Shown piece by piece: positions 51,491-60,808 of a stretch of DNA of 64,000 nt. The notes beneath the pieces are model-generated. The model had not been told where the DNA came from. It saw only the letters and a list, made by a program, of their open reading frames with translations, and made no database searches. The DNA lies in NCBI RefSeq assembly GCF_014191305.1, contig NZ_JACHWJ010000004.1, positions 434,001-498,000 of the forward strand, read 5' to 3'. The stretch comes from Pseudoclavibacter helvolus (GTDB lineage Bacteria; Actinomycetota; Actinomycetes; Actinomycetales; Microbacteriaceae). The translations under genes were made by a program, and so were the position numbers. Within the stretch, counting starts at the first letter, position 1. Every line of letters starts with the position of its first letter.

Positions 51491-52747
51491 TCAGACCTGC
51501 AGGAACTCGCTCTTGCTTTGGGGATCGTTCCTGCTCCCCAGGTGGCTCGCGCGGCCTCTTGCCCACGTGAATCCGGCGATGACTGCCGAGGCGAGGCTGA
51601 CTCCTGCGAGCAGCGCGGCGGTCGGGGCGAGCCCAAGCCAAGCTCCGGCGACGCCCGCTACCGGGTAGCAGAGCATGTAGCACGCGTGCGAGAGCGAGAA
51701 CTGTGCGGCGAAGACGGCGGGTCGTTCGTCGTTCGTCGCTGCGCGTCGCAGCAGGCGGGATGAGGGCGTCAGCACCAGAGAGGTCGCGGCGCCGAGGATC
51801 GCCCACACGGGGAGAGACAGCATCCACGCCCAGTCGTCGGCGGACGAGAGGGCCCCCGCCATTGCAAGGAGGCCTATCGGCACGAGACCAGCGCCCACGA
51901 GCATGACCCGGCGGTCGGAGATGCGATCGAGGACGCGGGGGAGTCCAAGCGCCACGAGCATGGAGCCAGCGCCGTAGCAGGCGAGCAGCACGGCGAGGTC
52001 GGAGTGCGAGCGGCCGAGATTCGCCTGCACGAACACCACGGTGTTCACGATGACCATCGCCGTCCCCGCGGCGACTGCCAGGTTCAGGGCCAGGAGCGCC
52101 CTCAGGTCTCGGGTGCGCCAGAAGACCCGGACGCCCGCCGTCAGTCGGGCGAGGAAGGGGCTCGGCTGCGAGGGCGCCGAGGGTGGGAAGCGTGTGGTGG
52201 CGACAAGTGCCGCCGACGCGAGGAACCCCACGACGGTCCCGGCGAAGAGTGAGTTGTAGCTCACGACGGTGAGCAGTATGGCGGCAAGAAGGGGGCTCAC
52301 GAGCGCCTCGAGGTCGTACGCGAGGCGGGAGAGTGAGAGAGCTCGCGTGTAGCTGCGCTCGTCGGGGAGCACGGCTGGGATGACGGCTTGGAAGGTCGGC
52401 GTGAAGGTCGCAGACGCGGCCTGCAGCACGAAGACGAGCAGATAGACCTGCCAGATCTCGCCGACAAACGGCAGCCCGAGAGCGATCGCGGCTCGGATGA
52501 GGTCCGCCGAGATCAGAACTCGTCGCCGTGGCCACCTGCTCGTGACAGCCGCCATGACGGGGGAGACCACGACGTACGCCACCATCTTGATCGTGAGGGC
52601 CGTGCCGAGCACGATGCCGGCATCGCCACCGGCGAGGTCGAAGGCGAGGAGGCCGAGTGCCACCGTGAGCATTCCCGTGCCGATGAGCGCGATGACCTGC
52701 GCGGAGAACAGGCGGCGGAACGCGCTGTTTGCGAGCACCTCACGCAT
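51491..52747 (-). CDS. MFS exporter
   Basis: 418 residues with twelve predicted membrane helices. It begins FRRLFSAQVIALIGTGMLTVALGLLAF and has the MFS A-like loop SRWPRRRVLISADLIRAA between helices 2 and 3. The family is drug/metal efflux-like (MFS_1/MFS_3). Its start overlaps the stop of the metal-sensor gene by 8 bases, so it is probably the sensor's target, suggesting nickel or cobalt efflux by inference. Confidence 0.88.
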   Translation of the reverse strand: MREVLANSAFRRLFSAQVIALIGTGMLTVALGLLAFDLAGGDAGIVLGTALTIKMVAYVVVSPVMAAVTSRWPRRRVLISADLIRAAIALGLPFVGEIWQVYLLVFVLQAASATFTPTFQAVIPAVLPDERSYTRALSLSRLAYDLEALVSPLLAAILLTVVSYNSLFAGTVVGFLASAALVATTRFPPSAPSQPSPFLARLTAGVRVFWRTRDLRALLALNLAVAAGTAMVIVNTVVFVQANLGRSHSDLAVLLACYGAGSMLVALGLPRVLDRISDRRVMLVGAGLVPIGLLAMAGALSSADDWAWMLSLPVWAILGAATSLVLTPSSRLLRRAATNDERPAVFAAQFSLSHACYMLCYPVAGVAGAWLGLAPTAALLAGVSLASAVIAGFTWARGRASHLGSRNDPQSKSEFLQV

Positions 52748-53180
52748 TGTGATCGGCTGACGTGTGGATCTCCGGGTCGGTGGCGCGCGGGGATGACGGG
52801 TCGCCCATGTGGTGCGGCGGGATGGCGTCCGCGCCGCCGACTCCCGCGACGGAGTGCTCTGCCTGGAACATGGCGTCGGCGACGAGCCGCTGGGCGTGCC
52901 CGTTGATGAGCCGGTAGAAGACGCGAGTGCCTTCCTGACGGGTCGCCACGATGCGCGCGAGCCGCAGCTTCGCGAGGTGCTGGGAGACGCCGGCCGGCGT
53001 TTTGCCGACGGCCTCGGCGATTTCGCTCACCGAGTGCTCGCTGTCGCCGAGGAAGAGCACGATGCGCACGCGGGTCGCGTCTGCGAGCATCCCGAACACC
53101 TCTGCGGCGAGCTCGACGGTCGGGCTGTCGAGCTCGAACTGGTGCTGGCCTTCGGATGGAATATGCGTATCTGCATGCAT
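52740..53180 (-). CDS. ArsR/SmtB-family sensor, KmtR-like (Ni/Co type)
   Basis: About 146 residues. Helix-turn-helix VSEIAEAVGKTPAGVSQHLAKLRLARIV, then the wing TRQEGTRVFYRL. AMFQAEH followed by PPHHMG retains the Glu-His and His-His residues used by mycobacterial KmtR to bind Ni/Co. ATG 53180 lies within a palindromic operator; an ATG six codons upstream (53198) is the alternative start. It is coupled to the MFS exporter downstream. Confidence 0.88.
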   Translation of the reverse strand: MHADTHIPSEGQHQFELDSPTVELAAEVFGMLADATRVRIVLFLGDSEHSVSEIAEAVGKTPAGVSQHLAKLRLARIVATRQEGTRVFYRLINGHAQRLVADAMFQAEHSVAGVGGADAIPPHHMGDPSSPRATDPEIHTSADHNA

Positions 53181-53189
53181 ACGCAGATA
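53164..53189 (-). promoter_or_regulatory. Palindromic operator at the start of the KmtR-like gene
   Basis: TGCGTAT (53164-53170) and ATACGCA (53179-53185) are perfect inverted arms 8 bases apart. Interleaved TATCTGC (53168-53174) and GCAGATA (53183-53189) form a second pair. It covers the likely start site, suiting ArsR-family autorepression. Confidence 0.65.
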
Positions 53190-53269
53190 GTGACACATCT
53201 GGCACGCTTCGTCGAGTGCAGGAGGCCTCGCCCCAGGGCGGAATCACCCCGGGCCCGTACCCTGGGGGC

Positions 53270-54595
53270 ATGTCTGCAGTTGAAGATTTCGCGCGCCTCC
53301 CGATCGACGCCACCTCGAAGGCAAGACTCGCAGAGGCTGGCCTGCGCTACGACACGCTCGACACGAGTGACGCGGCCGCATTCGGCGCGTGGGCGCGTTC
53401 AGATCTTCGCGGCTTCCTCGCCGCGGAACCGAGCGAGAAATACCTGGAGGGCATGCGGGCGTCGCTCGGGTACCGACGTACGACGGGTGTCTGGGATGAA
53501 TCGGCGCCGCTCGCCGACGAGCCCATCGCGACCGCGAGCTCGTGGCCCGCCGAGCTCACGCTGCCTGGGGCCAAGCAGTTGCAGAGCTGGGCGATCAGCT
53601 CGGTGACCGTCTCGCAGGCGCGTCGCAGGCGAGGCATCGCCAGGAATCTGCTCGAGGGTGAGCTGCGCACCGCCGTCGCTCTTGGCATCCCACTCGCCGC
53701 GCTCACGGTCTCCGAGTCGACGATCTATGGGCGGTTCGGCTTCGGCCCCGCGACCTTCGCCGCGACCGTGAGCATCAGCACGCGCCGAGTGCGGTGGAGT
53801 GGCCCGACCCCTGCTGGCCGCGTCGACTACGTCGCCCGCGAGCAGTGGGCCGAGCAGATCGCTGGGCTGTTCGAACGAGCACGGGTGTCGACGGTCGGCG
53901 AGATCGAGGGCTGGGATGGCATGTGGCCTCGCCTCGCGGGAACGGTGCACGACGAGGAGAGCGACGGCAAGAAGCTCCGTGCCGTCACCTACACCTCGGA
54001 ATCGGGTGCACTCGAGGGAGCGGCGCTCTTCAAACTCGAGGGCGGCGACGACGACTACGCGAGCCACACGCTGAGTATCGAGTTCATCCGCACCGTGAGC
54101 GACGACGCCTACGCGGCACTGTGGCGCTTCTTCCTGGAGGCCGACCTCGTCGCAACCGTCAAGGCCGAGCAGCTCGCCGTCGACGAGCCGGTCAGGTGGA
54201 TGCTCGGCGATCAGCGTGCCGCGACCGTAACGACGTCGGACCACCAATGGCTGCGCGTCCTTGATACCAAAGCTGTGCTCGAGGCGAGAAACTACGCGAC
54301 GGCAGGTGTACTCGGGATCGAGGTCGAGGATGCGCTCGGCTTCGCGGGCGGGACGTACGTGCTGACCGTTGCGGCCGACGGCGAAGGAACCGTGGAAGCT
54401 GTCAACGAGCTAACCGGTGACGTGCCCGCGCTTCGCCTGCGAGTCGATGCCCTCGCGTCGCTCCTGCTCGGCGGAGTCGCGCCGACTGCGCTCCGCGCCT
54501 CCGGGGCTCTCAGTGAGCTCAGCGGTGGTGCCATTGCGCTCGCCGGGCGCATGCTGCGCGTCTCGCCGGAACCCGCCCCGGGCATCTGGTACTGA
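53270..54595 (+). CDS. Eis-like GNAT acetyltransferase with SCP2-type C-terminus
   Basis: 441 residues, the length of the Eis family (two GNAT-type domains plus a sterol-carrier-like domain). The active GNAT half has SSVTVSQARRRRGIARNLLEGEL as the acetyl-CoA loop and SESTIYGRFGFGPAT with the conserved Tyr. The C-terminal domain includes YVLTVAADGEGTVEAVN and the terminal carboxylate GIWY. Known Eis proteins acetylate amines, including aminoglycosides. TACCCT ends 6 bases before ATG (leaderless). Confidence 0.9.
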   Translation: MSAVEDFARLPIDATSKARLAEAGLRYDTLDTSDAAAFGAWARSDLRGFLAAEPSEKYLEGMRASLGYRRTTGVWDESAPLADEPIATASSWPAELTLPGAKQLQSWAISSVTVSQARRRRGIARNLLEGELRTAVALGIPLAALTVSESTIYGRFGFGPATFAATVSISTRRVRWSGPTPAGRVDYVAREQWAEQIAGLFERARVSTVGEIEGWDGMWPRLAGTVHDEESDGKKLRAVTYTSESGALEGAALFKLEGGDDDYASHTLSIEFIRTVSDDAYAALWRFFLEADLVATVKAEQLAVDEPVRWMLGDQRAATVTTSDHQWLRVLDTKAVLEARNYATAGVLGIEVEDALGFAGGTYVLTVAADGEGTVEAVNELTGDVPALRLRVDALASLLLGGVAPTALRASGALSELSGGAIALAGRMLRVSPEPAPGIWY

Positions 54596-54692
54596 TGGCG
54601 GCCGGCTCTGGTGCTGATGGCGGTCGGCGGGCGCTCCGCCGACGGTGAACATCGCCAGGTTCGGGCGGCGTCTCGCAACTAGAATCTGCGAC

Positions 54693-56066
54693 ATGGCATC
54701 TGGATTCTGGGGGCGCGCTCGTCGCGCGAAGCAAGAGCAGCAGGCCGAGATCGACGCTCACGACAAAGACCTCGCGATGAAGGCCGGCGTCGCGCTCGTC
54801 GATGCGGATGAGCGCATCCGGCTCATGAACGACGAGCTGTCGTTCGCCGAAGCTGAGCTGGGCTCGAGTGCCACGCAGGACCTCAAGGACACTCTCGTCA
54901 ATGTGCGCAGGTACATGGGCGAGGCGTTCCAGCTGAACCAGCTCAACGTTGACGACATCCCGGACACGCCGGACGAGCTACGAACCCGGAACGCACGCAT
55001 CGTGCAGATCTGCGAGTGGGCCATGGGTCTCCTCGAGGAAAAGTCGTCGGTGCTCGAAGAGGCCGTCGCGGTTGTGCGCCAGACGCCCGCCGTGCTCGAG
55101 GGGGTCAAGCGCGACTCGGAGCGACTGCGCGCGCGCATCCCTGACGCGCAGGCGAGCATCGACAGGCTCGCGCTCCGGTACTCGGACGCCGCGCTGCACC
55201 AGGTTGGCGACAATCCAGCCGAGGCCGCCCAGCTGCTCACGTTCGCCGAGCACAGCGCGGACGTTTCGTTGCGCCGACGCGAGGCCGGTCAGAACGAGCA
55301 GTCGCGCCTCGCGCTCGAAGCTTCGACGGAGGCCGTGCGCCGCGTGCACACGCTGCTTGATGCCGTCGAGAACTACGAGATCGAGGCGCTGCGAGCGGAA
55401 TCGACGCTCGCCGCGGTCATCGCCGACTCACGGGGCGACCTGGTCGCAGCGCGTGACGTGCCGCGCAGCCAGGAAGTTGAGGATGCGGCAAAGCGACTCA
55501 CGGATGCGCTCGCCTCACTCCCTCCCGCGGGGGAGCGCACCGATCCGTTTGCGTCGCTGTCGCGCCTCAGGGCTGCGAATACCGGGCTCGACGAGGCGAT
55601 CGCAAAGGCGCGGGACAGGGCCGCGCGTCCCATCCCTTCGCAGGGGCAGGTCAGTACCGCGATCGACGACGCGGATCGGCAGATCGCCGTCGCGAACGAC
55701 GTCATCTCCGGGCACCGCGGATGGATCGGCTCGGCGCCACGCACCCGCCTTGCGGAAGCCGAGCGCATCCGGAACGAGCTCGTCAGCTATCGGGGCGGCG
55801 AGGATGAGCGTGAGCAGGCGCTTGCGCTCGCTCGACGCTCGGGCTCGCTCGCGAGCGAGGCGCTGCAGCTCGCGCAGCGCGACATCGATGAGTCACGACC
55901 GCAACAGCAGCAGGGCTACGACGAGTGGGGTCAGCCCCGCGGTGGCGGGTACCAGGGCGGCTACGGCGGCCGCGGTGGCCGGCGTGGTGGCGACATGGGG
56001 GACGTCGTCGGCGGCGTGCTTGGCGGGCTCATGATCGGCGGGTTGCTCGACGGAATGTTCGACTAA
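54693..56066 (+). CDS. Coiled-coil protein with Gly-rich tail (TPM-protein-like C-terminus)
   Basis: 457 residues, mostly long alpha-helices (about 10-400). The tail GYGGRGGRRGGDMGDVVGGVLGGLMIGGLLDGMFD resembles the C-terminus of actinobacterial TPM-domain proteins. The TPM phosphatase domain and signal peptide normally in front are absent, so this is either a separate subfamily or an N-terminally reduced relative. TAGAAT ends 7 bases before ATG, so the short start looks genuine. Function is unknown. Confidence 0.75.
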   Translation: MASGFWGRARRAKQEQQAEIDAHDKDLAMKAGVALVDADERIRLMNDELSFAEAELGSSATQDLKDTLVNVRRYMGEAFQLNQLNVDDIPDTPDELRTRNARIVQICEWAMGLLEEKSSVLEEAVAVVRQTPAVLEGVKRDSERLRARIPDAQASIDRLALRYSDAALHQVGDNPAEAAQLLTFAEHSADVSLRRREAGQNEQSRLALEASTEAVRRVHTLLDAVENYEIEALRAESTLAAVIADSRGDLVAARDVPRSQEVEDAAKRLTDALASLPPAGERTDPFASLSRLRAANTGLDEAIAKARDRAARPIPSQGQVSTAIDDADRQIAVANDVISGHRGWIGSAPRTRLAEAERIRNELVSYRGGEDEREQALALARRSGSLASEALQLAQRDIDESRPQQQQGYDEWGQPRGGGYQGGYGGRGGRRGGDMGDVVGGVLGGLMIGGLLDGMFD

Positions 56067-56308
56067 GCGGTCTTCTCGCATCACCTCACCGTTTGGTCGG
56101 TCGTGAGGGGTGAAGAGGCGGGTGAACTGGCTGACGTTTCGTTGATATTTGTCAAGGGCTTCAGGGTGCTGTGATACAGCACTATCTTCTGACTAAACGT
56201 GTGTCTTCGACGTTTAACTTCCCCGCCGTTCCCCGTGTAATTCGTTCCCCCAACGAAAGAGTGCCGCATGCCTAGCACAGCCACGACCCTTCGCCCCAGA
56301 ACTCTCAA

Positions 56309-58008
56309 GTGCCGAGCAGCTTCTCGAGCACGCAGCCTCGGACGGGCACCGTCACGCGGCGCTCGATCGTCGCGGGTGCCGCCTGGACGGCGCCGCTTGT
56401 CGTCGCCGCCGCATCCGCCCCGCTCGCGGCCGCGTCGCTGATGACCGCTGGCTACCTCCCCACGGGCACGCTCTTCAACGCGGGTTCCAATGGCCGCCTG
56501 CTGAGCGGCACGTTGCTCGGCACGGAGCTCTTGGGGGAGCTGCTCGCTGGCCTCACGGGTGCTCCGACGCAGCTCTCTGGTAACACCGTGCAAAGGCAGA
56601 ACACGTCGCCACTCGATGGCGTCATCGACCTGCTCTCCGGTGTGCTCCAGATCGTGACGGGCCCGCAATCGCTTGGTCTCTTGAACCAGCTCTCCTACGC
56701 GAACCAGTACGGCACGACGGACGGATCGAGCGGCGCAGTCGCGAACGACGGCCTCATCGCGCTGACACCCGCCCAGGGCGAGCTGACGCTCGGCAACCTT
56801 GATCTGACGAAGGTCTTCACCTAGCTCGGCACACTCATCGGCGCGCCGGTTGCTGCCGAGCTCCTGAACTCCCTGACCGACCTGGACCTCGACATCGGAG
56901 CGGTCGCTGGCCGCACGTACGCGAACGTTCTCTGCGTGCCGCCACAGACCCTTGTCGGCACCCCGCCCGCGCCGTCGGTGACGACGAGGTCCGTCTCCGA
57001 GGCATTCCGCTGCGCCACGGCACCGCCCGTCTCCGTGCCGCCGCCCGTCGGAGGAATCCAGCGTCAGTACATCCTGAGCCACCTACGCACCAAGGTGACG
57101 TCTGGCGTCGTTGGCACGCTCGGCACGGCGCTTCAGACGACGATCCCCGTCAACCTCCCCGTCAGCACGCAGGACATCTTCGACGTGCTCGCGGGCATCC
57201 CGCTGCTCAGTACCCTTGTCGGGTTGCTCGGCGACGCTGCAGCGCTCAACGTCAGCGCGACGGTCGACCTCGCCGCTCTGACGGCCGCACCGATCGGTGG
57301 CGCGAACTCCCCGCTGAGGCTCGACCTCGCCAACTGCACAGTCACGGTTGACCTCGCACCGCTCCTGGGCACGCCTGACGGCAAGACCTTCAACAACTTG
57401 CCGGGCAACACGCGACTCTTCGCCGACCTGCCGCTCCCTACAAATAGCGTCGTCGCCGCCCTCAACACGCTGGTTGAAGACATCATCACGCGCCTCGCGG
57501 GCTCCATCAACATCTCCGTCACGGCGAGCATCCTCTTCGGTGCGACGACGGTCAACATCGGTGGAACCCTCGCTCAGTTCCTGGCCGGACCCGGCGGTGG
57601 GGCTACGGCCGTCATCAAGGTCGCTAACGTCACGCTGAACCTCTCCCCCGTCCTCGGCACGCTGCTTGGGGGCATCGCCGGCGTCGTGGCAGGGACTGTG
57701 CGGAAGATTCTCGCGCCGAACGGCACGCTCAACGCGATCTTCACGCCGCTCAACAACCTGCTCTCGCTGCTGTTCAACGCGCTCAGCAGTGTCCTGGTCA
57801 TCACGATCAACGCGCAGAACGACGGCTCGTCGAAGGACCCCTTCAGCGGCATCCGGGTGCCCCTGCCAGTGGCGGGACCATCCCGGCGGCGCAGAACTTC
57901 CGCGTCTTCGAGACCGCTGCCCTGCAGGTTGGGGCTATTGGGTTCTTGAACCTGCTCAACCTGTTCGTGGCTCGCGGCACGAGCGGACCAAACCCGCTCC
58001 GCCCGTAG
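56309..58008 (+). pseudogene. Choice-of-anchor G family surface protein, disrupted
   Basis: A Tat-type signal (TRRSIVAGAAWTAPLVV) and beta-rich repeats (SGAVANDGLIALTPA, NLDLTKVFT, LGTLIGAPVAAELLNSL, RTYANVLC) mark an exported choice-of-anchor G family protein. An in-frame TAG at 56822-56824, probably a former CAG, stops the first 171 residues; the same frame continues with full homology to about 57870. There one missing base shifts the frame; the true end (AAQNFRVFETAALQVGAIGFLN) resumes one frame over and stops at 58006-58008. The upstream 242-bp gap has a GTGCTGT-GAT-ACAGCAC hairpin (56166-56182). Confidence 0.78.
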
Positions 58009-58034
58009 GCGTCACGCGCGGAATAAGCCCACAG

Positions 58035-58076
58035 AACAGGCCCCGACGACGCTTCGCGGCGCGGCGGGGCCTGTTT
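58035..58076 (+). terminator. Terminator after the choice-of-anchor gene
   Basis: AACAGGCCCCG (58035-58045) pairs with CGGGGCCTGTT (58065-58075), followed by T; the inner bases also pair partly. Confidence 0.8.
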
Positions 58077-58118
58077 GCGTCTCGCGGGGCTCGCGCCAGA
58101 GGTGCTCGGCCTGAGGAG

Positions 58119-58262
58119 TTACTTCGCGGAGCGCACCGAGAGCAACTCGTACCCCTCAGGGACCATCGCCTCGATCTTCGCCTTGGCCTCTTCGTACGAG
58201 TCGCCCTCCGCCTCGATCGTTTCGCTCGCGACGGGACGGATGACTGCAATGACCTTGACCAT
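58119..58262 (-). CDS. Small conserved-looking protein, 47 residues
   Basis: MVKVIAVIRPVASETIEAEG, then a helix rich in Glu, Ala and Lys, ending YELLSVRSAK. The layout is strand-helix-strand, as in tiny ferredoxin-like folds. A perfect TATGAT -10 (58274-58269) ends 6 bases before ATG, which supports a real leaderless gene. No family name is known to me. Confidence 0.7.
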   Translation of the reverse strand: MVKVIAVIRPVASETIEAEGDSYEEAKAKIEAMVPEGYELLSVRSAK

Positions 58263-58322
58263 CCGCTGATCATATGGCGGATGAGGGCCCCGCTCGGGCA
58301 AGACGCGGTGCGACAGGCCCTG

Positions 58323-58655
58323 TCAGGCGTCGCGGCGGATGCCTGGCGTCGCGCGCGCCTCCCACGCCTCCTGGAGAATCTCGCCGAGTCTCGGGTTTGA
58401 GATTCTGCCGAGGCGCACCAGCACACTCGGGTACCCGTCGTAGTGCGGGGTCGTGAAGAAGATCTCGGGCTCGCCCTGCAGCAGCGCCTCGCGCTCGCCC
58501 ATGTCGGCACGCCAGCACACGAGGACCTCCGGTTGCTCGTGGAGTCGTGCGAACATCTTCTTCCCGACATAGAAGGCCGGGGTGCCGTACGCCGTGCGCT
58601 CTTCCGTCTCCGGGAGAGCCAGCGCCAACCGCCGAACATCGTCGTCGTTGCTCAT
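58323..58655 (-). CDS. MmcQ/YjbR-family DNA-binding-fold protein
   Basis: 110 residues. DDVRRLALALPETEERTAYGTPAFYVGKKMFARL and PEIFFTTPHYDGYPSVLVRL, with ISNPRLGEILQEAWEARA at the end, match the MmcQ/YjbR (CyaY-like double-wing) family. Function is generally unknown. ATG 58655 matches the family N-terminus; the frame upstream is unconserved. Confidence 0.88.
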   Translation of the reverse strand: MSNDDDVRRLALALPETEERTAYGTPAFYVGKKMFARLHEQPEVLVCWRADMGEREALLQGEPEIFFTTPHYDGYPSVLVRLGRISNPRLGEILQEAWEARATPGIRRDA

Positions 58656-58763
58656 GGCGACATCGTGCCACCACTCTGTGCGGGTGTCCTCGATGCTGAG
58701 AGTTGCCTCGAGAGGCGCGCGGGAAGGGGAATAGTCGGAGACGGCCGTTCGCTGCACTCTTCT

Positions 58764-59798
58764 ATGAAGACAATCGTCTACGCATCCACTGGTCCCTCGA
58801 ACGTGCTCTCGTTGGTCGAGCGCGGGGTCGCGCAGCCCGGCCCGGGCGAAGTCCGAGTGAAGGTCGTCGTGTCCGGCGTGAACCCCACGGATTGGAAGGC
58901 TCGCGCGGGCGGCGGCGCGGGCGGTTCACTCGACTTCGACGAGGTGGTCCCGAACCAGGACGGCGCCGGGGTTGTGGACGCGATCGGCGAGGGGGTGCAT
59001 GGGCTCGCTGTTGGCGACCGCGTGTGGCTGTATCTCGCGGCTCACCAGCGCCCGACGGGCACGGCGCAGGAGTTCACGGTGCTGCCCGTCGATCGCGTTG
59101 TGCGCCTGCCAGAGGGCGTCGGCTTCGACGTCGCCGCGAGCCTCGGCGTTCCCGCCATGACGGCGCATAGGGCACTCACGGTGCATGAGCACGGCCCCGC
59201 CCGTCTTTCGCCTGGGGCGCTTACGGGCCGCACCATCCTCGTGCACGGCGGCGCGGGCGCAGTCGGGCATGCGGCGATCCAGCTCGCCGTGTGGGCGGGC
59301 GCGACGGTGATCACGTCCGTGAGCAGCGACGAGAAGGAGACGCTGGCGCGCGCCGCCGGGGCGCACCACGTGGTCTGCTACCCGGATGCCTCGCTCGCCG
59401 AGCGCATCCAAGAACTCGCCCCCCACGGCGTCGATCACATCGTGGAGGTGTCGCCGACGCAGAACGCTGCGCTCGATGTCGAGGTGATCGCCAACCACGG
59501 CAGCATCGCCTACTACGCGAACAACAACGGCGACGCCTTCTCCGTGCCGATCATCCCGAGCTTCGCGAAGAACGTCCGCTGGCAGGGGCTGCTGCTCTAC
59601 ACGGTGGGTCCGGATGCGCTGCGCGCGGCCGCCGAGGACGTGACAGCGGCGCTTGTCGACGGTGCGCTGCCGGTGGGGGAGCCGGCCGGCCTGCCCATCA
59701 CGTGGTTCCCACTCGAGCAGACTGCCGCCGCGCACGACGCCGTCGAGGGTGGAGCGGTCGGCAAGGTGCTCATCCGCGTTGCCGACGACGAGGCCTGA
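58764..59798 (+). CDS. NADPH:quinone reductase-like MDR oxidoreductase
   Basis: 344-residue zinc-free medium-chain dehydrogenase/reductase. The GroES-like N-terminal domain has VVSGVNPTDWKARAG and QDGAGVVDAIGEGVHGLAVGDRVW. The Rossmann fold follows with ILVHGGAGAVGHAAIQLAVWAGATVI. It probably reduces quinones or enals with NADPH. ATG 58764 gives the normal N-terminus. It is convergent with the SDR gene. Confidence 0.9.
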   Translation: MKTIVYASTGPSNVLSLVERGVAQPGPGEVRVKVVVSGVNPTDWKARAGGGAGGSLDFDEVVPNQDGAGVVDAIGEGVHGLAVGDRVWLYLAAHQRPTGTAQEFTVLPVDRVVRLPEGVGFDVAASLGVPAMTAHRALTVHEHGPARLSPGALTGRTILVHGGAGAVGHAAIQLAVWAGATVITSVSSDEKETLARAAGAHHVVCYPDASLAERIQELAPHGVDHIVEVSPTQNAALDVEVIANHGSIAYYANNNGDAFSVPIIPSFAKNVRWQGLLLYTVGPDALRAAAEDVTAALVDGALPVGEPAGLPITWFPLEQTAAAHDAVEGGAVGKVLIRVADDEA

Positions 59799-59846
59799 CG
59801 CCGGGACCGAGGCGCGGTTGCGGCAGAGGCTTCGGCTCCAACGCCG

Positions 59847-60716
59847 TCACCGCGGGAAGCGCGGGTCGCGGCCGTAGTCGTCGAGACGCAGGCTCAGGGC
59901 CGCCTGTGCCTGAGCCGGGGCGTCTTCGCCGATCAGGAGGCGCAGCCGCGTGTCGCTTGGGTCAGCGACGTGACTGAGGATCGCGGCTGCCGCGTCTTCC
60001 GGCGAAGTTCCGCTGGGCTCAGGCTCGTCCGCAGACGCTGACCCAGCTGCGGGCGGGTCGGTCTCGTCGGCCGAGGGCGAAGGCCAGGGGACGACCGGCG
60101 TGCCGAACAGGCTCGTACGCAGCTCGTCGTAGTCGGCCAGCGGCTCGCTGAACTGCATGCTGCCACTGGCCCAATCGGTGCGGAGCTCGCCTGGCTCCAC
60201 GATCGTGACGCGGATGCCGAACCCGGCAACCTCTGCGGCCATGGCCTCGCTGAATCCCTCGAGTCCCCACTTCGCGGCGTTGTAGAGCCCGAGCGTCGGC
60301 ATCGTGCCGACGGCACCAACCGTGGAGATCTGCACGATGTGCCCAGACCAATTCGCGCGCATCCCGGGCAGCACGGCCTGGCTGAGCCAGAGGGGTCCAA
60401 GCAGGTCCGTCTCCAGGATGCTCCTGGCCTCCTGCTCGGAAACTTCCTCGGCGGCGCCGATGAGTCCGTAGCCCGCGTTGTTGACCAGCACGTCGATTGC
60501 GCCGAATCGTGCGGTCGCCTGCTCGACGGTGCGGAAGGCAGCTGCCCGGTCGCGCACGTCGAGCGGCAGCACGAGCAGCTGCTTGTGCTCGGGCAAGGAG
60601 TGCTCGCCGCGGACCGTGGCGACGACCCTATGGCCGGCGCCAAGCGCGGCGAGGGTGATGGCGCGTCCGAGTCCGCGGTTCGCGCCCGTGATCAGCCAGG
60701 TCTGCGGTGTGCTCAT
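59847..60716 (-). CDS. Short-chain dehydrogenase/reductase (classical SDR)
   Basis: 289 residues. TGANRGLGRA is the cofactor turn, VNNAGYG the structural motif, Ser in VQISTVGAVG and YNAAK the catalytic Tyr and Lys. An Arg following the cofactor strand (VATVRGE) suggests NADP. The C-terminal ~60 residues add an acidic Pro/Ser/Glu insertion. TAGCGT ends 6 bases before ATG (leaderless). Confidence 0.92.
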   Translation of the reverse strand: MSTPQTWLITGANRGLGRAITLAALGAGHRVVATVRGEHSLPEHKQLLVLPLDVRDRAAAFRTVEQATARFGAIDVLVNNAGYGLIGAAEEVSEQEARSILETDLLGPLWLSQAVLPGMRANWSGHIVQISTVGAVGTMPTLGLYNAAKWGLEGFSEAMAAEVAGFGIRVTIVEPGELRTDWASGSMQFSEPLADYDELRTSLFGTPVVPWPSPSADETDPPAAGSASADEPEPSGTSPEDAAAAILSHVADPSDTRLRLLIGEDAPAQAQAALSLRLDDYGRDPRFPR

Positions 60717-60753
60717 GTGGCAACGCTAGGAGACGATCCTGCCCGCAACGTGT

Positions 60754-60785
60754 GTTGCCGCCGCCCGAATCTGGGCGGCGGCAAC
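60754..60785 (-). terminator. Terminator after rraA
   Basis: GTTGCCGCCGCCC (60754-60766) is a perfect complement of GGGCGGCGGCAAC (60773-60785). It lies 23 bases past the rraA stop. Confidence 0.75.
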
Positions 60786-60808
60786 GACGTTCGCGTATTC
60801 GGATGCTC

